Source: JBLIDK01 sp047632595
GTDB taxonomy: Bacteria; Bacteroidota; Bacteroidia; Sphingobacteriales; Sphingobacteriaceae
DNA length: 20,966 bases
Direction of reading: 5' to 3'
Assembly (NCBI GenBank): GCA_047632595.1
Contig: JBLIDK010000039.1
Span: forward strand, 1 to 20,966
A program made the translations under genes and the position numbers. Below, in pieces: positions 1-8,460 of the stretch (positions are counted from its first letter, which is position 1; each line of letters starts with the position of its first letter). The notes below the pieces were generated by a model. That model was not told the DNA's origin, ran no database searches, and saw nothing but the letters and a program-made list of their open reading frames with translations.

Positions 1-87
1 CATGAATTGATTACTGAATCAAATTGTTTAGGTGTATTGTTGTTCAATTCTGTTGATTTATCGTTAATTCGTGTTTTAATCTCATTA

Positions 88-942
88 ATGATGCATAAAA
101 ATACTACAAATTCTAAGCATATATTCACTTTAAACGTTAAAGGTAATTTATTAGTGCTAAATCTGCCAATAGTAATGGGAATTTTGAATGTAACTCCTGA
201 TTCTTTTTTTGATGGCAGTGCAGCTAATACACTTGAGGTAGAGCAAAGGCGTCTAATTAAGATGATTGATGAAGGCGCTACAATCATTGATATAGGCGGA
301 CAGAGCACTAGACCAGGAGCTGAACAGGTTGGTGTTGAAGAAGAGTTGCAACGAGTACTCCCTCTCATAAAATTTGCTTCAAAAAACTTTCCTAAATCAA
401 TCCTTTCCATAGACACATTTTACGCAGAAGTAGTAGAAAAAGCGATTAATGCTGGTGCTTCTATTGTAAATGATGTGAGTGCTGGAAAAATTGACCCTGA
501 AATAATATCAACAGTGGCGAAACTTACCGTTCCCTATGTGTTAATGCATATGAAAGGAACACCTAAAAACATGCAACTAAATCCTGTTTATGAGAATGTC
601 GTTGAAGAGGTTTTTGATTTTTTGGAAGAAAACAGTGCTGTTTTAAAGGAAAAAGGAATAAAGGAAGTCATAATTGACCCAGGTTTTGGCTTTGGGAAGT
701 CGCTAAGTGACAATTTTTCTTTGATTGCACAATTAAGCAGGTTTGAGTCTTTAAAATGCCCCATTTTAGCTGGAATAAGCCGAAAATCGCTCATTACTAA
801 AACCTTAAATATTAAATCTGAAGAAGCATTAAACGGCACCACAGCATTGAATATGGCTTTGTTGATGAACGGAGCTTCTATTTTACGCGTTCACGATATA
901 AAAGAAGCTGTTGAAACCGTTAAATTGTTCAATCATCTTTAG
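88..942 (+). CDS. folP: Dihydropteroate synthase
   Basis: Joins the dihydropterin pyrophosphate to p-aminobenzoate to give dihydropteroate in cytoplasmic folate synthesis. The family motifs are present in order: MGILNVTPDSF with a following DG near the N-terminus, IDIGGQSTRPGA, SIDTF, IVNDVSAG, LMHMKGTP, IIDPGFGFGK, GISRKS, and a C-terminal LNGTTALN followed by RVHDI. The reading frame is open back to a TTG at position 7, but the adjacent ATGs at 88 and 91 give about 284 residues, near the usual family length, with only a short lead before the pterin motif, so I chose 88. The stop overlaps the stop of the convergent gene by 4 bp. The 87 bases before the start hold no clear promoter. A minus-strand ATG at 3-1 could begin a divergent gene outside the window, but this cannot be tested here. 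Function is secure; the exact start is less so. Confidence 0.96.
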   Translation: MMHKNTTNSKHIFTLNVKGNLLVLNLPIVMGILNVTPDSFFDGSAANTLEVEQRRLIKMIDEGATIIDIGGQSTRPGAEQVGVEEELQRVLPLIKFASKNFPKSILSIDTFYAEVVEKAINAGASIVNDVSAGKIDPEIISTVAKLTVPYVLMHMKGTPKNMQLNPVYENVVEEVFDFLEENSAVLKEKGIKEVIIDPGFGFGKSLSDNFSLIAQLSRFESLKCPILAGISRKSLITKTLNIKSEEALNGTTALNMALLMNGASILRVHDIKEAVETVKLFNHL

Positions 943-1358
943 AAATTACTTCTACTTGCTTTAGAATGAAAACCTTCGCAAAAGAACTTAATTTGATCAC
1001 GAACATCTCTAAAAGCACTCATAATTTCTTCTTCAGTGCCAGTTGCTTTTGCTGGGTCGCTAAATGAGTGGTGAATTTTTTCAGAGGTAGTTGGAAAAAC
1101 AGGGCAAGTTTCATTTGCATGGTCGCAAACCGTAATAACATAGTCGAAAGTACTATCTAAATAGTCGTCAATTAAAGTGCTTTTATGGTCTGAAATATCA
1201 ATTCCATCTTCGGCCATTATCTTAACGGCCCTAAGATTTAAGCCATGCGTTTCAATACCAGCGCTTACCACTTCGAGGTTTTTGTACTGCTTTAAATAGC
1301 CATGTGCAATTTGCGAACGACAGGAGTTTCCAGTACAAAGGATTAATACCTTTTTCAT
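939..1358 (-). CDS. Arsenate reductase-like low-molecular-weight phosphatase-fold protein
   Basis: A 139-residue protein of the low-molecular-weight tyrosine phosphatase/thioredoxin-coupled arsenate reductase family. The N-terminal P-loop CTGNSCRS (residues 8-15) has the C-x5-R form. A Cys pair at about 78 and 85, in CDHANETC, matches the redox-relay cysteines of the thioredoxin-type ArsC, and a DP dipeptide near 101 fits the general-acid position. All three cysteines needed for the arsenate cascade are present, so arsenate reductase is likelier than a plain phosphatase. It is an orphan: no arsR, arsB or acr3 gene lies nearby. It starts 23 bp after the outer-membrane gene at 1382-4207, so it may be the last gene of a leftward hpt-barrel-arsC transcript. 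Its stop overlaps the folP stop. Confidence 0.88.
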   Translation of the reverse strand: MKKVLILCTGNSCRSQIAHGYLKQYKNLEVVSAGIETHGLNLRAVKIMAEDGIDISDHKSTLIDDYLDSTFDYVITVCDHANETCPVFPTTSEKIHHSFSDPAKATGTEEEIMSAFRDVRDQIKFFCEGFHSKASRSNF

Positions 1359-1381
1359 AATGTAAATGTAAGGGATTGGTC

Positions 1382-4207
1382 TTATTTATCTTCTTCTTTT
1401 TCTTCTTCTCTTTCTTCACCTTTGATAATTTCTCCAGATTTATCAAACTTTTTAATGTTAATAGTCCTTCTTCTTTCTTTTATCACATATTCAATAATTG
1501 CACGTTGACTTTCCGCTATTTCTACTTGTTGTGATTCTCTTAACACAATAAACTGATCTCCCAAAGCCTGTTTATTTAAGCTAATGGTGTATGAATTAAC
1601 AGGTAAAAATAACGTAAAAGCTCCATCGCCATTGGTAAGTGCATAAAATTCCTTGCCTGCGGTATCAATAGCTGTTATACGATATCCGGCAAGGTCATTT
1701 AACACAGTTTTAGCGTACTTAGTTTTTTGCACAACTATCATTCCAGAAACGGATCCCCCTTTAAATAGAGGTACTTCTCTGTCCTTATCTTTCGACATAA
1801 AATACTCATTGGTATAACCCGATGGCATAAAGAAACCATTTGCTTCAAGAATGTAAAAAGAGTAATACCCTCTTTCAAGTCTTCGATACACCAATTTACC
1901 TTTTGAATCAGTCATGAAAATGGCGCCATTTACACTAACCATTACATCTTCCTTATATTTTTCATTTTTGTCTTTTTTCCAATTACTATTTTCGTCTTCG
2001 AAAAATCTCAATGTTAATGTTGGCCGTCGTATTTTAATTTTATCAATTCCTTTTTTAATTCCAATATTAACGTCTAATCGTTGAAAGCCTTCCAGGGTTA
2101 TGTATTCAGCATCAATAACTAAGTCGGTTTGAGGGGCAAGAGTTATAATATTAACCAAGTTGTAACTCTTTCTTTGGTTGGTGAATACAGAATTATAAAT
2201 GTAACTGGCTCCTCCATAAAGGTTTAGTTTTTTGTTAAAAAGGGGGAATTTAATAAAGGGATTAAAGTTCAATGAAACAGGATATTGATTGGTTAAATCG
2301 TATCGAAACTGTTCAAAAATATAGTAAGGGCCAACTGTGGTTAATATATTTAATCCTAAAGGACCATAGGTGGTATAGTTTGTAAATAAACTCGAAAAGT
2401 ACGGTCGAATCAGCCTTTGAGAAGGCTTTACAAAACCAATATCTCCAGATACTGAAAAGAAAAATTTCTTAGAAGTAGAAACTTTATAATCTAATGATGT
2501 TCGAAAGGCAGAACTTTTGAAATTCAGAATTTGATCTCGTTGATAGTAAGGGCGAATATCAATAGTTTCTTGGGATTGGGTTTGAGAAAATAAAAATTCA
2601 AATACTTCACTGCTAATTTTATTGTCTCCAATTCGCCGGCCATTAAAGTATAATTTTGGATCACTTATTCTGTTTCTGTAACCTAAAACCAAAAGTCGAT
2701 TTTCTGCAGTAACAATATGCATTTGTTCAAGAAACAATAATTCACCTCTTCTACTACCGCTGTAATTTCTGCTACTGTAATAATTGGTTGACTTAAATTC
2801 AACACGTTGAAGACGAGCATTTAAATCAAAACTTGCGGCACCACCAATAAGGTTGACGATACTATCGTCATTTGTGTAATGCGATTCAGCACTTCCGCCA
2901 AGTAAAGCCTTACTGGTAAAGTTCTTTTTACGTTTATACTCATAGGCAGTATTTAAAAGCGTGCTGTTTATTTTGGCTCTATTATCAAACTGTTGAATAA
3001 AGCCAGCGGTAAAAGTGCTGTACTTATCAAAAGTATATTGGTGTTTTGCCATAAAGGAATTGACCGATTCAATTTCCAAACTTCCTTCAGAAAATGAGCG
3101 ATAACGGTTGTTTAAATATAACCCAGTTATCACATTATCTCTTGAAGTGAATTGCCCGCGGATACCACGACCAAATAAGTTCTTTTCTAAAAATTCATTC
3201 TGATCACCCAAAACAACCTGAACATCACCATCTGAATATTTTATTCTGGTATCTCTTAAAAATAATTTATCATTTCCATCAAAATACAAGGCTCGGTATT
3301 TGTAATCAATAAGTTGGTCATTTTTTAAAATGAACTGCCCATACCCGGCTACTGAATAGTATTCATAAGGAGTAGAAATGCTATAAGCAAATGCTTCAAA
3401 CCTATTTTTATACATTTTACTGCTTTCATTTTCTGAAAATTTCTTATCACTAGAAACTGGTTTTAGGACAAAGTTTAATGAGGATACAATTTTCTCATTT
3501 TGATCAGCAACAACCAAATAGGATGGAATATCCGCCAGGTTTTTAGGCCGACTAATTGGAGAAACTTCTAAGAAAATGATGGTGTCTTTCCCATTGCCAA
3601 TTTCGTAAACTTTATTAATTTCTTTAATTGTTACATTGGGAAAATTGTTTTGCCGGAAATGAATTTTCTTAATTGTATTCCCATCATTTCTAATGTTTAC
3701 CTCAATTCTGGCTGATTTTTCATTTTTGTATAAATACACATTAGTATTCTGAAGGAAAACAGACACTCTTTCCAGTTCCTCTACCCGAAGCTCAATGTCT
3801 TTTCTCAGAATAGAACTTTTCTCTTTTTCATCAACTATCAAGATGGCCTTAACAGGATGCGATGTTCCTCCACGAGAATTTTTAGCAACATAAATCCTCA
3901 AGAAAATAACAACAGAATCTCTTTGAGCTATTGTATAAGAATCCCGCACTCGGTTTATAAGTTTTAGAGGATTATCTATTTCAACAGAGGGGCTGACAGT
4001 TACAGGGAAGAAATTTTTATTAAAAAGAGTTAGTTTTAATGTGCTAACTCCACCTGATTTTTCAACTAAGATTAGCTTATTAAAATCGGCATCAATATTT
4101 TGACTTTTTACTGAAAACGTACTTGAAAAAATAAAAATAGCTAGCGCAAGCAAAGCAATAATTTCTTTGCCAAACATACTACGCCTATTTGCCGAATTTG
4201 GCATCAT
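1382..4207 (-). CDS. Large outer-membrane beta-barrel protein with N-terminal Ig-like and C-terminal SdrD/carboxypeptidase-regulatory-like domains
   Basis: About 941 residues; I do not recognise a named family. From the ATG at 4207 (the frame is also open from a TTG at 4219, and another ATG lies at 4177) there is a hydrophobic export signal around residues 13-36, ending near SVKSQ. About 40-250 form two beta-rich, Ig-like segments. About 265-715 are made of alternating aromatic/polar strands with short turns, typical of an outer-membrane barrel. About 730-795 resemble an SdrD B-type repeat (FFEDENSNWKKDKNEK, later TDSKGK). About 815-890 resemble a carboxypeptidase-regulatory-like domain (YRITAIDTAGKEF, then TNGDGAFTL). 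The tail is highly charged (EEREEEKEEDK-like). This order is reminiscent of fimbrial ushers, but no chaperone or pilin gene is visible. It begins 24 bp after hpt, so the two are probably co-transcribed. A barrel with accessory domains is well supported; the role is unknown. Confidence 0.75.
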   Translation of the reverse strand: MMPNSANRRSMFGKEIIALLALAIFIFSSTFSVKSQNIDADFNKLILVEKSGGVSTLKLTLFNKNFFPVTVSPSVEIDNPLKLINRVRDSYTIAQRDSVVIFLRIYVAKNSRGGTSHPVKAILIVDEKEKSSILRKDIELRVEELERVSVFLQNTNVYLYKNEKSARIEVNIRNDGNTIKKIHFRQNNFPNVTIKEINKVYEIGNGKDTIIFLEVSPISRPKNLADIPSYLVVADQNEKIVSSLNFVLKPVSSDKKFSENESSKMYKNRFEAFAYSISTPYEYYSVAGYGQFILKNDQLIDYKYRALYFDGNDKLFLRDTRIKYSDGDVQVVLGDQNEFLEKNLFGRGIRGQFTSRDNVITGLYLNNRYRSFSEGSLEIESVNSFMAKHQYTFDKYSTFTAGFIQQFDNRAKINSTLLNTAYEYKRKKNFTSKALLGGSAESHYTNDDSIVNLIGGAASFDLNARLQRVEFKSTNYYSSRNYSGSRRGELLFLEQMHIVTAENRLLVLGYRNRISDPKLYFNGRRIGDNKISSEVFEFLFSQTQSQETIDIRPYYQRDQILNFKSSAFRTSLDYKVSTSKKFFFSVSGDIGFVKPSQRLIRPYFSSLFTNYTTYGPLGLNILTTVGPYYIFEQFRYDLTNQYPVSLNFNPFIKFPLFNKKLNLYGGASYIYNSVFTNQRKSYNLVNIITLAPQTDLVIDAEYITLEGFQRLDVNIGIKKGIDKIKIRRPTLTLRFFEDENSNWKKDKNEKYKEDVMVSVNGAIFMTDSKGKLVYRRLERGYYSFYILEANGFFMPSGYTNEYFMSKDKDREVPLFKGGSVSGMIVVQKTKYAKTVLNDLAGYRITAIDTAGKEFYALTNGDGAFTLFLPVNSYTISLNKQALGDQFIVLRESQQVEIAESQRAIIEYVIKERRRTINIKKFDKSGEIIKGEEREEEKEEDK

Positions 4208-4231
4208 TTTATCTTTCAATACTATGGCTAA

Positions 4232-4771
4232 TTAATTGTGTTTAACTGCATAAATGTGATTAAGGTTTCTACCCTCTTCATTCAAATCCATGCCAAACCC
4301 CATTACAAAGGTGTTATTAATGTTAAAACCTATGTATTTAATCGGAAAATTACTCTGATTATTTTTGGGTTTTTGCAACAAGGTAACAGCCTCTAAACTA
4401 GCACAATTAAGCGTGTTAAAATGGGCTATGAGTATGTCTAGAGTTAAGCCGGAATCTACAATATCTTCTACAATAATAACATGCCTATTTTCCACTGAAT
4501 TGGTTAAAGTAAAGTTTGTGTCAAAATTACCTGTCGATTCCATCCCTTCGTACGACTTAACGGTTACAAATTCAATCTCCGCCGACTTCTTAAATTGATA
4601 GAACAACATAGTCCCAAACATGGCTGCACCCTTTAAAACAATTACAAAGACAGGGTTTTTATCCCCATAATCGTCATTTATTTGTTTCGCAAGCTCATTT
4701 ATTTTACTTATAATTGTTTGATTATCAATATAAAGCTCAATTTTTGGCTGGTTTTTTTCATTTTTCACCAT
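4232..4771 (-). CDS. hpt: Hypoxanthine phosphoribosyltransferase
   Basis: Purine salvage enzyme that converts hypoxanthine or guanine plus PRPP to IMP or GMP in the cytoplasm. The 179-residue length is normal. The PRPP-binding motif VEDIVDSGLT is at about 101-110, the loop LKGAAMF at about 46-52, a KSYEGMES hood segment at about 72-80, and the C-terminal purine-binding segment FVMGFGMDLNEEGRNL near the end. It is read leftward, divergent from purK, with about 50 bp between the two starts. Hpt salvages purines and purK/purE make them, so the divergent pair sits on a shared purine theme. No clear TAnnTTTG box was found on its own strand. The outer-membrane gene follows after 24 bp. Confidence 0.94.
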   Translation of the reverse strand: MVKNEKNQPKIELYIDNQTIISKINELAKQINDDYGDKNPVFVIVLKGAAMFGTMLFYQFKKSAEIEFVTVKSYEGMESTGNFDTNFTLTNSVENRHVIIVEDIVDSGLTLDILIAHFNTLNCASLEAVTLLQKPKNNQSNFPIKYIGFNINNTFVMGFGMDLNEEGRNLNHIYAVKHN

Positions 4772-4800
4772 AACCTAAGTTACATCAAGTTTTAAGAATG

Positions 4801-4808
4801 TAATTTTG
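4801..4808 (+). promoter_or_regulatory. Bacteroidota -7 promoter box for purK-purE
   Basis: TAATTTTG matches the Bacteroidota primary-sigma -7 consensus TAnnTTTG, 15 bp before the purK ATG at 4824. A clear TTG -33 element is missing; the best candidate is a TTA about 18 bp upstream. Expected transcription start is near 4814, giving a leader of about 10 bases. The box covers the alternative TTG start at 4806, which argues against that start. Confidence 0.55.
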
Positions 4809-4823
4809 TGCCAACAAAAGATT

Positions 4824-5963
4824 ATGAAATTTTTAACACCTTTTAGCGAAAATCAACGTGTAGGCATCTTGGGTGGTGGACAATTAGGGAGAATGTTGTT
4901 GCCAGAATTCAATAAGTTAAATATTGAGGTTCACATATTAGATCCAGATAAAAACTGTCCGTGTAGTAGATTAACTCCGCATTTTGAGGTTGGCGACCTC
5001 AACAATTTCGACCAAGTTTTGGCTTTTGGTCAAAAAGTAGATATTGTAACCGTAGAAATTGAAAACGTAAATGTGGATGCTCTTCGGGCATTAAAGGAAC
5101 AAGGGATTAAAGTTTTTCCAGATCCTGAAATATTAAGAACAGTAAAGGATAAAGGAATTCAAAAGCAGTTTTTTAAGGACCACGGTATTCCTACTGCAGA
5201 CTTCACCCTTCATCAAGGAAAATACTCAAACCAAAGCTTACCATTTGTACAAAAAATGTGCACGGGTGGGTACGATGGTAAAGGGGTACAAGTCATAAAA
5301 ACTCAAGAAGGCCTTGCAGAGTTTTGGAAAGAGGCTTCAGTTATAGAGGAATTAATTCCTTTCGAAAAAGAAATAGCAGTAATTGTAGCTAGAAACGAAA
5401 GAGCTGAAATAAAAACCTATCCTCCAGTTGAAATGGAATTTCATCCAACAGCTAATTTGGTTGAGTTTTTATTCTGGCCCACTAGTATGTCGGCTAAGCT
5501 TGAAGCAGAGGCAGAGAATCTAGCAGAAAAAGTGGCGAAAGCATTTAATTTAGTTGGAATATTAGCAGTAGAAATGTTTCTAACAAAAGAAGGAAAGCTT
5601 TTGGTTAATGAAGTAGCACCTCGGCCACATAACAGCGGACATCATACTATTGAAGCGAGTGTAACTTCCCAGTATTTACAACACGTAAGAACTTTATTAG
5701 ATTTGCCTTTAGGCGACACGTCTATTGTAATTCCATCGGTAATGATAAATATTTTAGGTGAAGAAGGAGCAACAGGCGAAGTGGCTTACAAGAATTTAGA
5801 TGAAGTGTTAAAGCAAAGCGGAACCTACGTTCACCTTTACGGGAAACGTACAACAAAGCCATTCCGTAAACTTGGACATGTTACTGTTTGTAACAAAGAT
5901 TTGGAAAAAGCAAAAGAGACTGCGAGATTCGTTATGAAGACATTAAAAGCAACAAGCATATGA
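4824..5963 (+). CDS. purK: 5-(carboxyamino)imidazole ribonucleotide synthase
   Basis: ATP-grasp enzyme that carboxylates AIR to N5-CAIR in de novo purine synthesis. The 379-residue product has the N-terminal signature GGGQLGRM (residues 17-24), the ATP-grasp segments KMCTGGYDGKGVQVI and EELIPFEKEIAVIVAR, and the catalytic-domain NEVAPRPHNSGHHTIEA motif. An in-frame TTG at 4806 exists upstream, but it lies inside the promoter box, and the ATG at 4824 gives a normal N-terminus. The stop overlaps the purE start by 4 bp in an ATGA arrangement, so the two are translationally coupled and their products act in sequence. Confidence 0.96.
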   Translation: MKFLTPFSENQRVGILGGGQLGRMLLPEFNKLNIEVHILDPDKNCPCSRLTPHFEVGDLNNFDQVLAFGQKVDIVTVEIENVNVDALRALKEQGIKVFPDPEILRTVKDKGIQKQFFKDHGIPTADFTLHQGKYSNQSLPFVQKMCTGGYDGKGVQVIKTQEGLAEFWKEASVIEELIPFEKEIAVIVARNERAEIKTYPPVEMEFHPTANLVEFLFWPTSMSAKLEAEAENLAEKVAKAFNLVGILAVEMFLTKEGKLLVNEVAPRPHNSGHHTIEASVTSQYLQHVRTLLDLPLGDTSIVIPSVMINILGEEGATGEVAYKNLDEVLKQSGTYVHLYGKRTTKPFRKLGHVTVCNKDLEKAKETARFVMKTLKATSI

Positions 5964-6448
5964 GCACATTAGTAGGAATAATTATGGGTAGCGATTCAGA
6001 TCTTCCAGTAATGGAACAAGCAGCCGACTTTTTAACTGAAATAGGAATAAAGTTTGAACTAGATGTAGTTTCAGCACACAGAACACCTGAAAAAATGTTC
6101 AATTATGCCAAAAATGCTCGAAAAAGAGGCTTAAAAGTCATAATTGCAGGAGCTGGTGGTGCAGCTCATTTACCAGGAATGGTGGCAGCTATTACCGAAT
6201 TACCAGTAATTGGCGTACCAATTAAATCTAGCAACTCCATTGATGGTTGGGATTCAATTTTGTCTATTCTTCAAATGCCAGGAGGAGTTCCTGTAGCAAC
6301 AGTTGCTTTAAATGGCGCTAAAAACGCGGGTATTTTGGCAGCTCAAATTGTGGGATCTTCAGATTCAGCGGTAGCCGATAAAATCTTGAAATACAAACAA
6401 GACTTAAAAGCTCAGGTTGAAGCTAAAAGCGAAAAAGTTAAGCGCTAA
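5960..6448 (+). CDS. purE: N5-carboxyaminoimidazole ribonucleotide mutase
   Basis: Converts N5-CAIR to CAIR, the step after PurK. The 162 residues are typical of class I PurE. GSDSDL (10-15) and SAHRTP (38-43) form the nucleotide-binding and active-site motifs, followed by IAGAGGAAHLPGM, the loop GVPI, and MPGGVPVATVA. The start ATG overlaps the purK stop. The stop codon ends exactly where the tyrS stop begins on the other strand, leaving no intergenic space and no terminator hairpin between the convergent genes. Confidence 0.96.
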   Translation: MSTLVGIIMGSDSDLPVMEQAADFLTEIGIKFELDVVSAHRTPEKMFNYAKNARKRGLKVIIAGAGGAAHLPGMVAAITELPVIGVPIKSSNSIDGWDSILSILQMPGGVPVATVALNGAKNAGILAAQIVGSSDSAVADKILKYKQDLKAQVEAKSEKVKR

Positions 6449-7726
6449 CTATTCCGCAATAATCAAATAATAGTTTTTCTTCCCTTTTTGAGCGATGATG
6501 TACTTGTCGTTTAGCAAGTCTGCATTAGTAATGTTGTGATCAATTGCAGTAACTTTTGCTTTATTAATGCTCACACCTCCACTTTGAATCATTTTTCGAG
6601 CTTCTCCTTTCGAAGAAAACACATCTGAATGTTCAGCCAGTAAGTCTATCAAACCAACATTAGTAACCAACGATTTCTTTACTGAAATAGTAGGTACGCC
6701 ATCAAAAACACTTAGCAAAGTTTTCTCGTCAATGGCACTTAAACTTTCTTTAGTTGCTTTGCCAAAAAGTATTTCAGAAGCCTTAATTGCAGTGTCTAAA
6801 TCTTTTTCACTGTGAACTCGAATAGTTACTTCTTCTGCCAATGCTTTTTGTAATACTCTTAAATGAGGTGCTTCATTATGCTCCTTTTCAAGGGCCTCAA
6901 TTTCTTCTTGCGATTTTAAAGTAAAAATACGGATGAAAGTGGAAGCGTCCTCATCACTTGTGTTTAACCAAAACTGGTAGAATTTATAAGGAGATGTTTT
7001 TTCAGCATCTAACCAAACATTTCCTTCTTCGGTTTTACCGAATTTACCGCCATCTGCTTTTGTTATTAAAGGACAAGTAAGTGCAAAACCCTCTCCGCCA
7101 CTTTTACGACGAATTAATTCTGTACCTGTAACAATGTTTCCCCATTGGTCGGAGCCACCTACTTGAAGAATGCATTTTTTCTCCTTGTACAAATGATAAA
7201 AATCATAACCCTGAACCAATTGGTAACTGAATTCCGTAAAGGAAAGTCCTTTTTCCATTCGGTTTTTTACCGAGTCTTTCGATAGCATGTAACTAACTGT
7301 AATGTGCTTTCCAGCATCACGAATAAAGTCTAAAAAGCTGAATTCACTAAACCAATCGTAGTTGTTTACAATTTCAGCACCATTTTCAGAATCGTTAAAG
7401 TCTAAGAATTGCTCTAATTGCTTTTGAACGCAGCTAAGGTTGTAGTCTAAAGTTTCTTTGTCTAATAGATTTCGCTCGTCGCTTTTTCCTGAAGGATCTC
7501 CAACCATTCCAGTTGCTCCACCTACTAGTGCAATAGGCTTATGTCCGCAGCGCTGCAAATGAGTTAAAAGCATTACAGGCACTAGGTTTCCAATATGTAA
7601 AGAATCGGCAGTAGGGTCGAAGCCAGCATATCCCACCTTTAAGCCTTCTAAAAGTTTCTCTTCAGTTCCGGGCATCACATCGTGAATCATACCTCGCCAT
7701 TTTAGCTCCTCAACAAAATTTTTCAT
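6449..7726 (-). CDS. tyrS: Tyrosyl-tRNA synthetase
   Basis: Charges tRNA-Tyr with tyrosine. With the start at 7726 the protein has 425 residues and begins MKNFVEELKWRGM, the usual N-terminus; the longer open frame back to 7789 would run through the divergent promoter region and add an unlikely leader. The class I signatures are HIGN (about 44-47, HIGH equivalent) and KFGKT (about 228-232, KMSKS equivalent). The tyrosine pocket motifs YAGFDPTADSLHIG and QVGGSDQWGN are present. The last 65 residues form an S4 RNA-binding domain (GEARKMIQSGGVSIN). This is the TyrS form with a KFGKT signature, normal for this phylum. Confidence 0.96.
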   Translation of the reverse strand: MKNFVEELKWRGMIHDVMPGTEEKLLEGLKVGYAGFDPTADSLHIGNLVPVMLLTHLQRCGHKPIALVGGATGMVGDPSGKSDERNLLDKETLDYNLSCVQKQLEQFLDFNDSENGAEIVNNYDWFSEFSFLDFIRDAGKHITVSYMLSKDSVKNRMEKGLSFTEFSYQLVQGYDFYHLYKEKKCILQVGGSDQWGNIVTGTELIRRKSGGEGFALTCPLITKADGGKFGKTEEGNVWLDAEKTSPYKFYQFWLNTSDEDASTFIRIFTLKSQEEIEALEKEHNEAPHLRVLQKALAEEVTIRVHSEKDLDTAIKASEILFGKATKESLSAIDEKTLLSVFDGVPTISVKKSLVTNVGLIDLLAEHSDVFSSKGEARKMIQSGGVSINKAKVTAIDHNITNADLLNDKYIIAQKGKKNYYLIIAE

Positions 7727-7744
7727 GTACTTTATTTCAAAATG

Positions 7745-7752
7745 CAAATATA
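7745..7752 (-). promoter_or_regulatory. Bacteroidota -7 promoter box for tyrS
   Basis: The plus strand reads CAAATATA here, which is TATATTTG on the minus strand, a full match to TAnnTTTG. It lies 18 bp before the tyrS ATG. No convincing TTG sits at the -33 spacing, so this rests on the -7 box and position alone. Confidence 0.45.
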
Positions 7753-7767
7753 ACAGCTCATAACTCA

Positions 7768-7775
7768 TATGTTTG
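7768..7775 (+). promoter_or_regulatory. Bacteroidota -7 promoter box for the AcpH-like/PorV-like pair
   Basis: TATGTTTG matches TAnnTTTG and lies 16 bp before the ATG at 7792, back-to-back with the tyrS box on the other strand. The expected leader is about 10 bases. No strong -33 element is visible. Confidence 0.45.
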
Positions 7776-7791
7776 TATATTATCGCCAAAC

Positions 7792-8460
7792 ATGAACTTC
7801 TTATCGCATTTTTATTTCGATAAACAGGTTAAGGACCCCTTAGTGGTGCTTGGAATAGTACTTCCAGACCTGTATAAACCTGCAACTGGCGGGATGAAGT
7901 TACACCCTGAGCGTTATTTAGAAGAAATTAAAAAAGACCCGCAACAAATTTCACTACTTAAAGGTTGGCGTAAGCACCATATAGTAGATGACCTGTTTCA
8001 TGGCTCTGAATTCTTTACTAAACACACTAAAGATATTCGAATTCATCTTGAAGATGCAGTTTTTGATAAAAAGGTAAAGCGTTTTGCCATTGCACATGTA
8101 ATGTTGGAGCTAATAATTGATGGTTTATTGATAAAAAACAACCAAGTAAGTGTGGATGATTTTTACGCACGACTTTTAGCGGCAGATAAAGTAGCGCTGG
8201 AGAAATTCTTCCAATTAAATGGAATAAAGGATACTAAAAAATTCTTTGGTTATTTTGAGCACTTCTTAAAAGTACAGTATGCATACGACTATCAATACAA
8301 TGAATCTATTGTATTTGCGTTAAGTAGGATATTTGGACACTTTTGGAACATGGACTTTGCTCCATATAAAAAAGAACTATCAAAAACTGTAAATCACTTT
8401 AGTAAAAAATTAGAGAACAGTTACTTGACAATTTACAATGAAATTGAACAACAGCTTTAA
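7792..8460 (+). CDS. ACP phosphodiesterase-like protein (AcpH/DUF479-like)
   Basis: A 222-residue cytoplasmic, mostly helical protein with no signal peptide. It opens MNFLSHFYFDK, like the acyl-carrier-protein phosphodiesterase family (MNFLAH-type start), and has conserved-looking metal-site candidates in the KHHIVDDLFH segment (about 62-71) and a further AHVMLELIID stretch near 101-110. AcpH enzymes remove the phosphopantetheine arm from ACP, but Bacteroidota members are diverged and the activity here is not established. The gene overlaps the following PorV/PorQ-like gene by 23 bp, so they form a transcription unit. The family call is moderate and the function weak. Confidence 0.6.
   Translation: MNFLSHFYFDKQVKDPLVVLGIVLPDLYKPATGGMKLHPERYLEEIKKDPQQISLLKGWRKHHIVDDLFHGSEFFTKHTKDIRIHLEDAVFDKKVKRFAIAHVMLELIIDGLLIKNNQVSVDDFYARLLAADKVALEKFFQLNGIKDTKKFFGYFEHFLKVQYAYDYQYNESIVFALSRIFGHFWNMDFAPYKKELSKTVNHFSKKLENSYLTIYNEIEQQL

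Noticed and set aside
1..87. Divergent gene starting at position 3 on the minus strand
   Set aside because: Only the ATG itself is inside the window, so there is no coding evidence.
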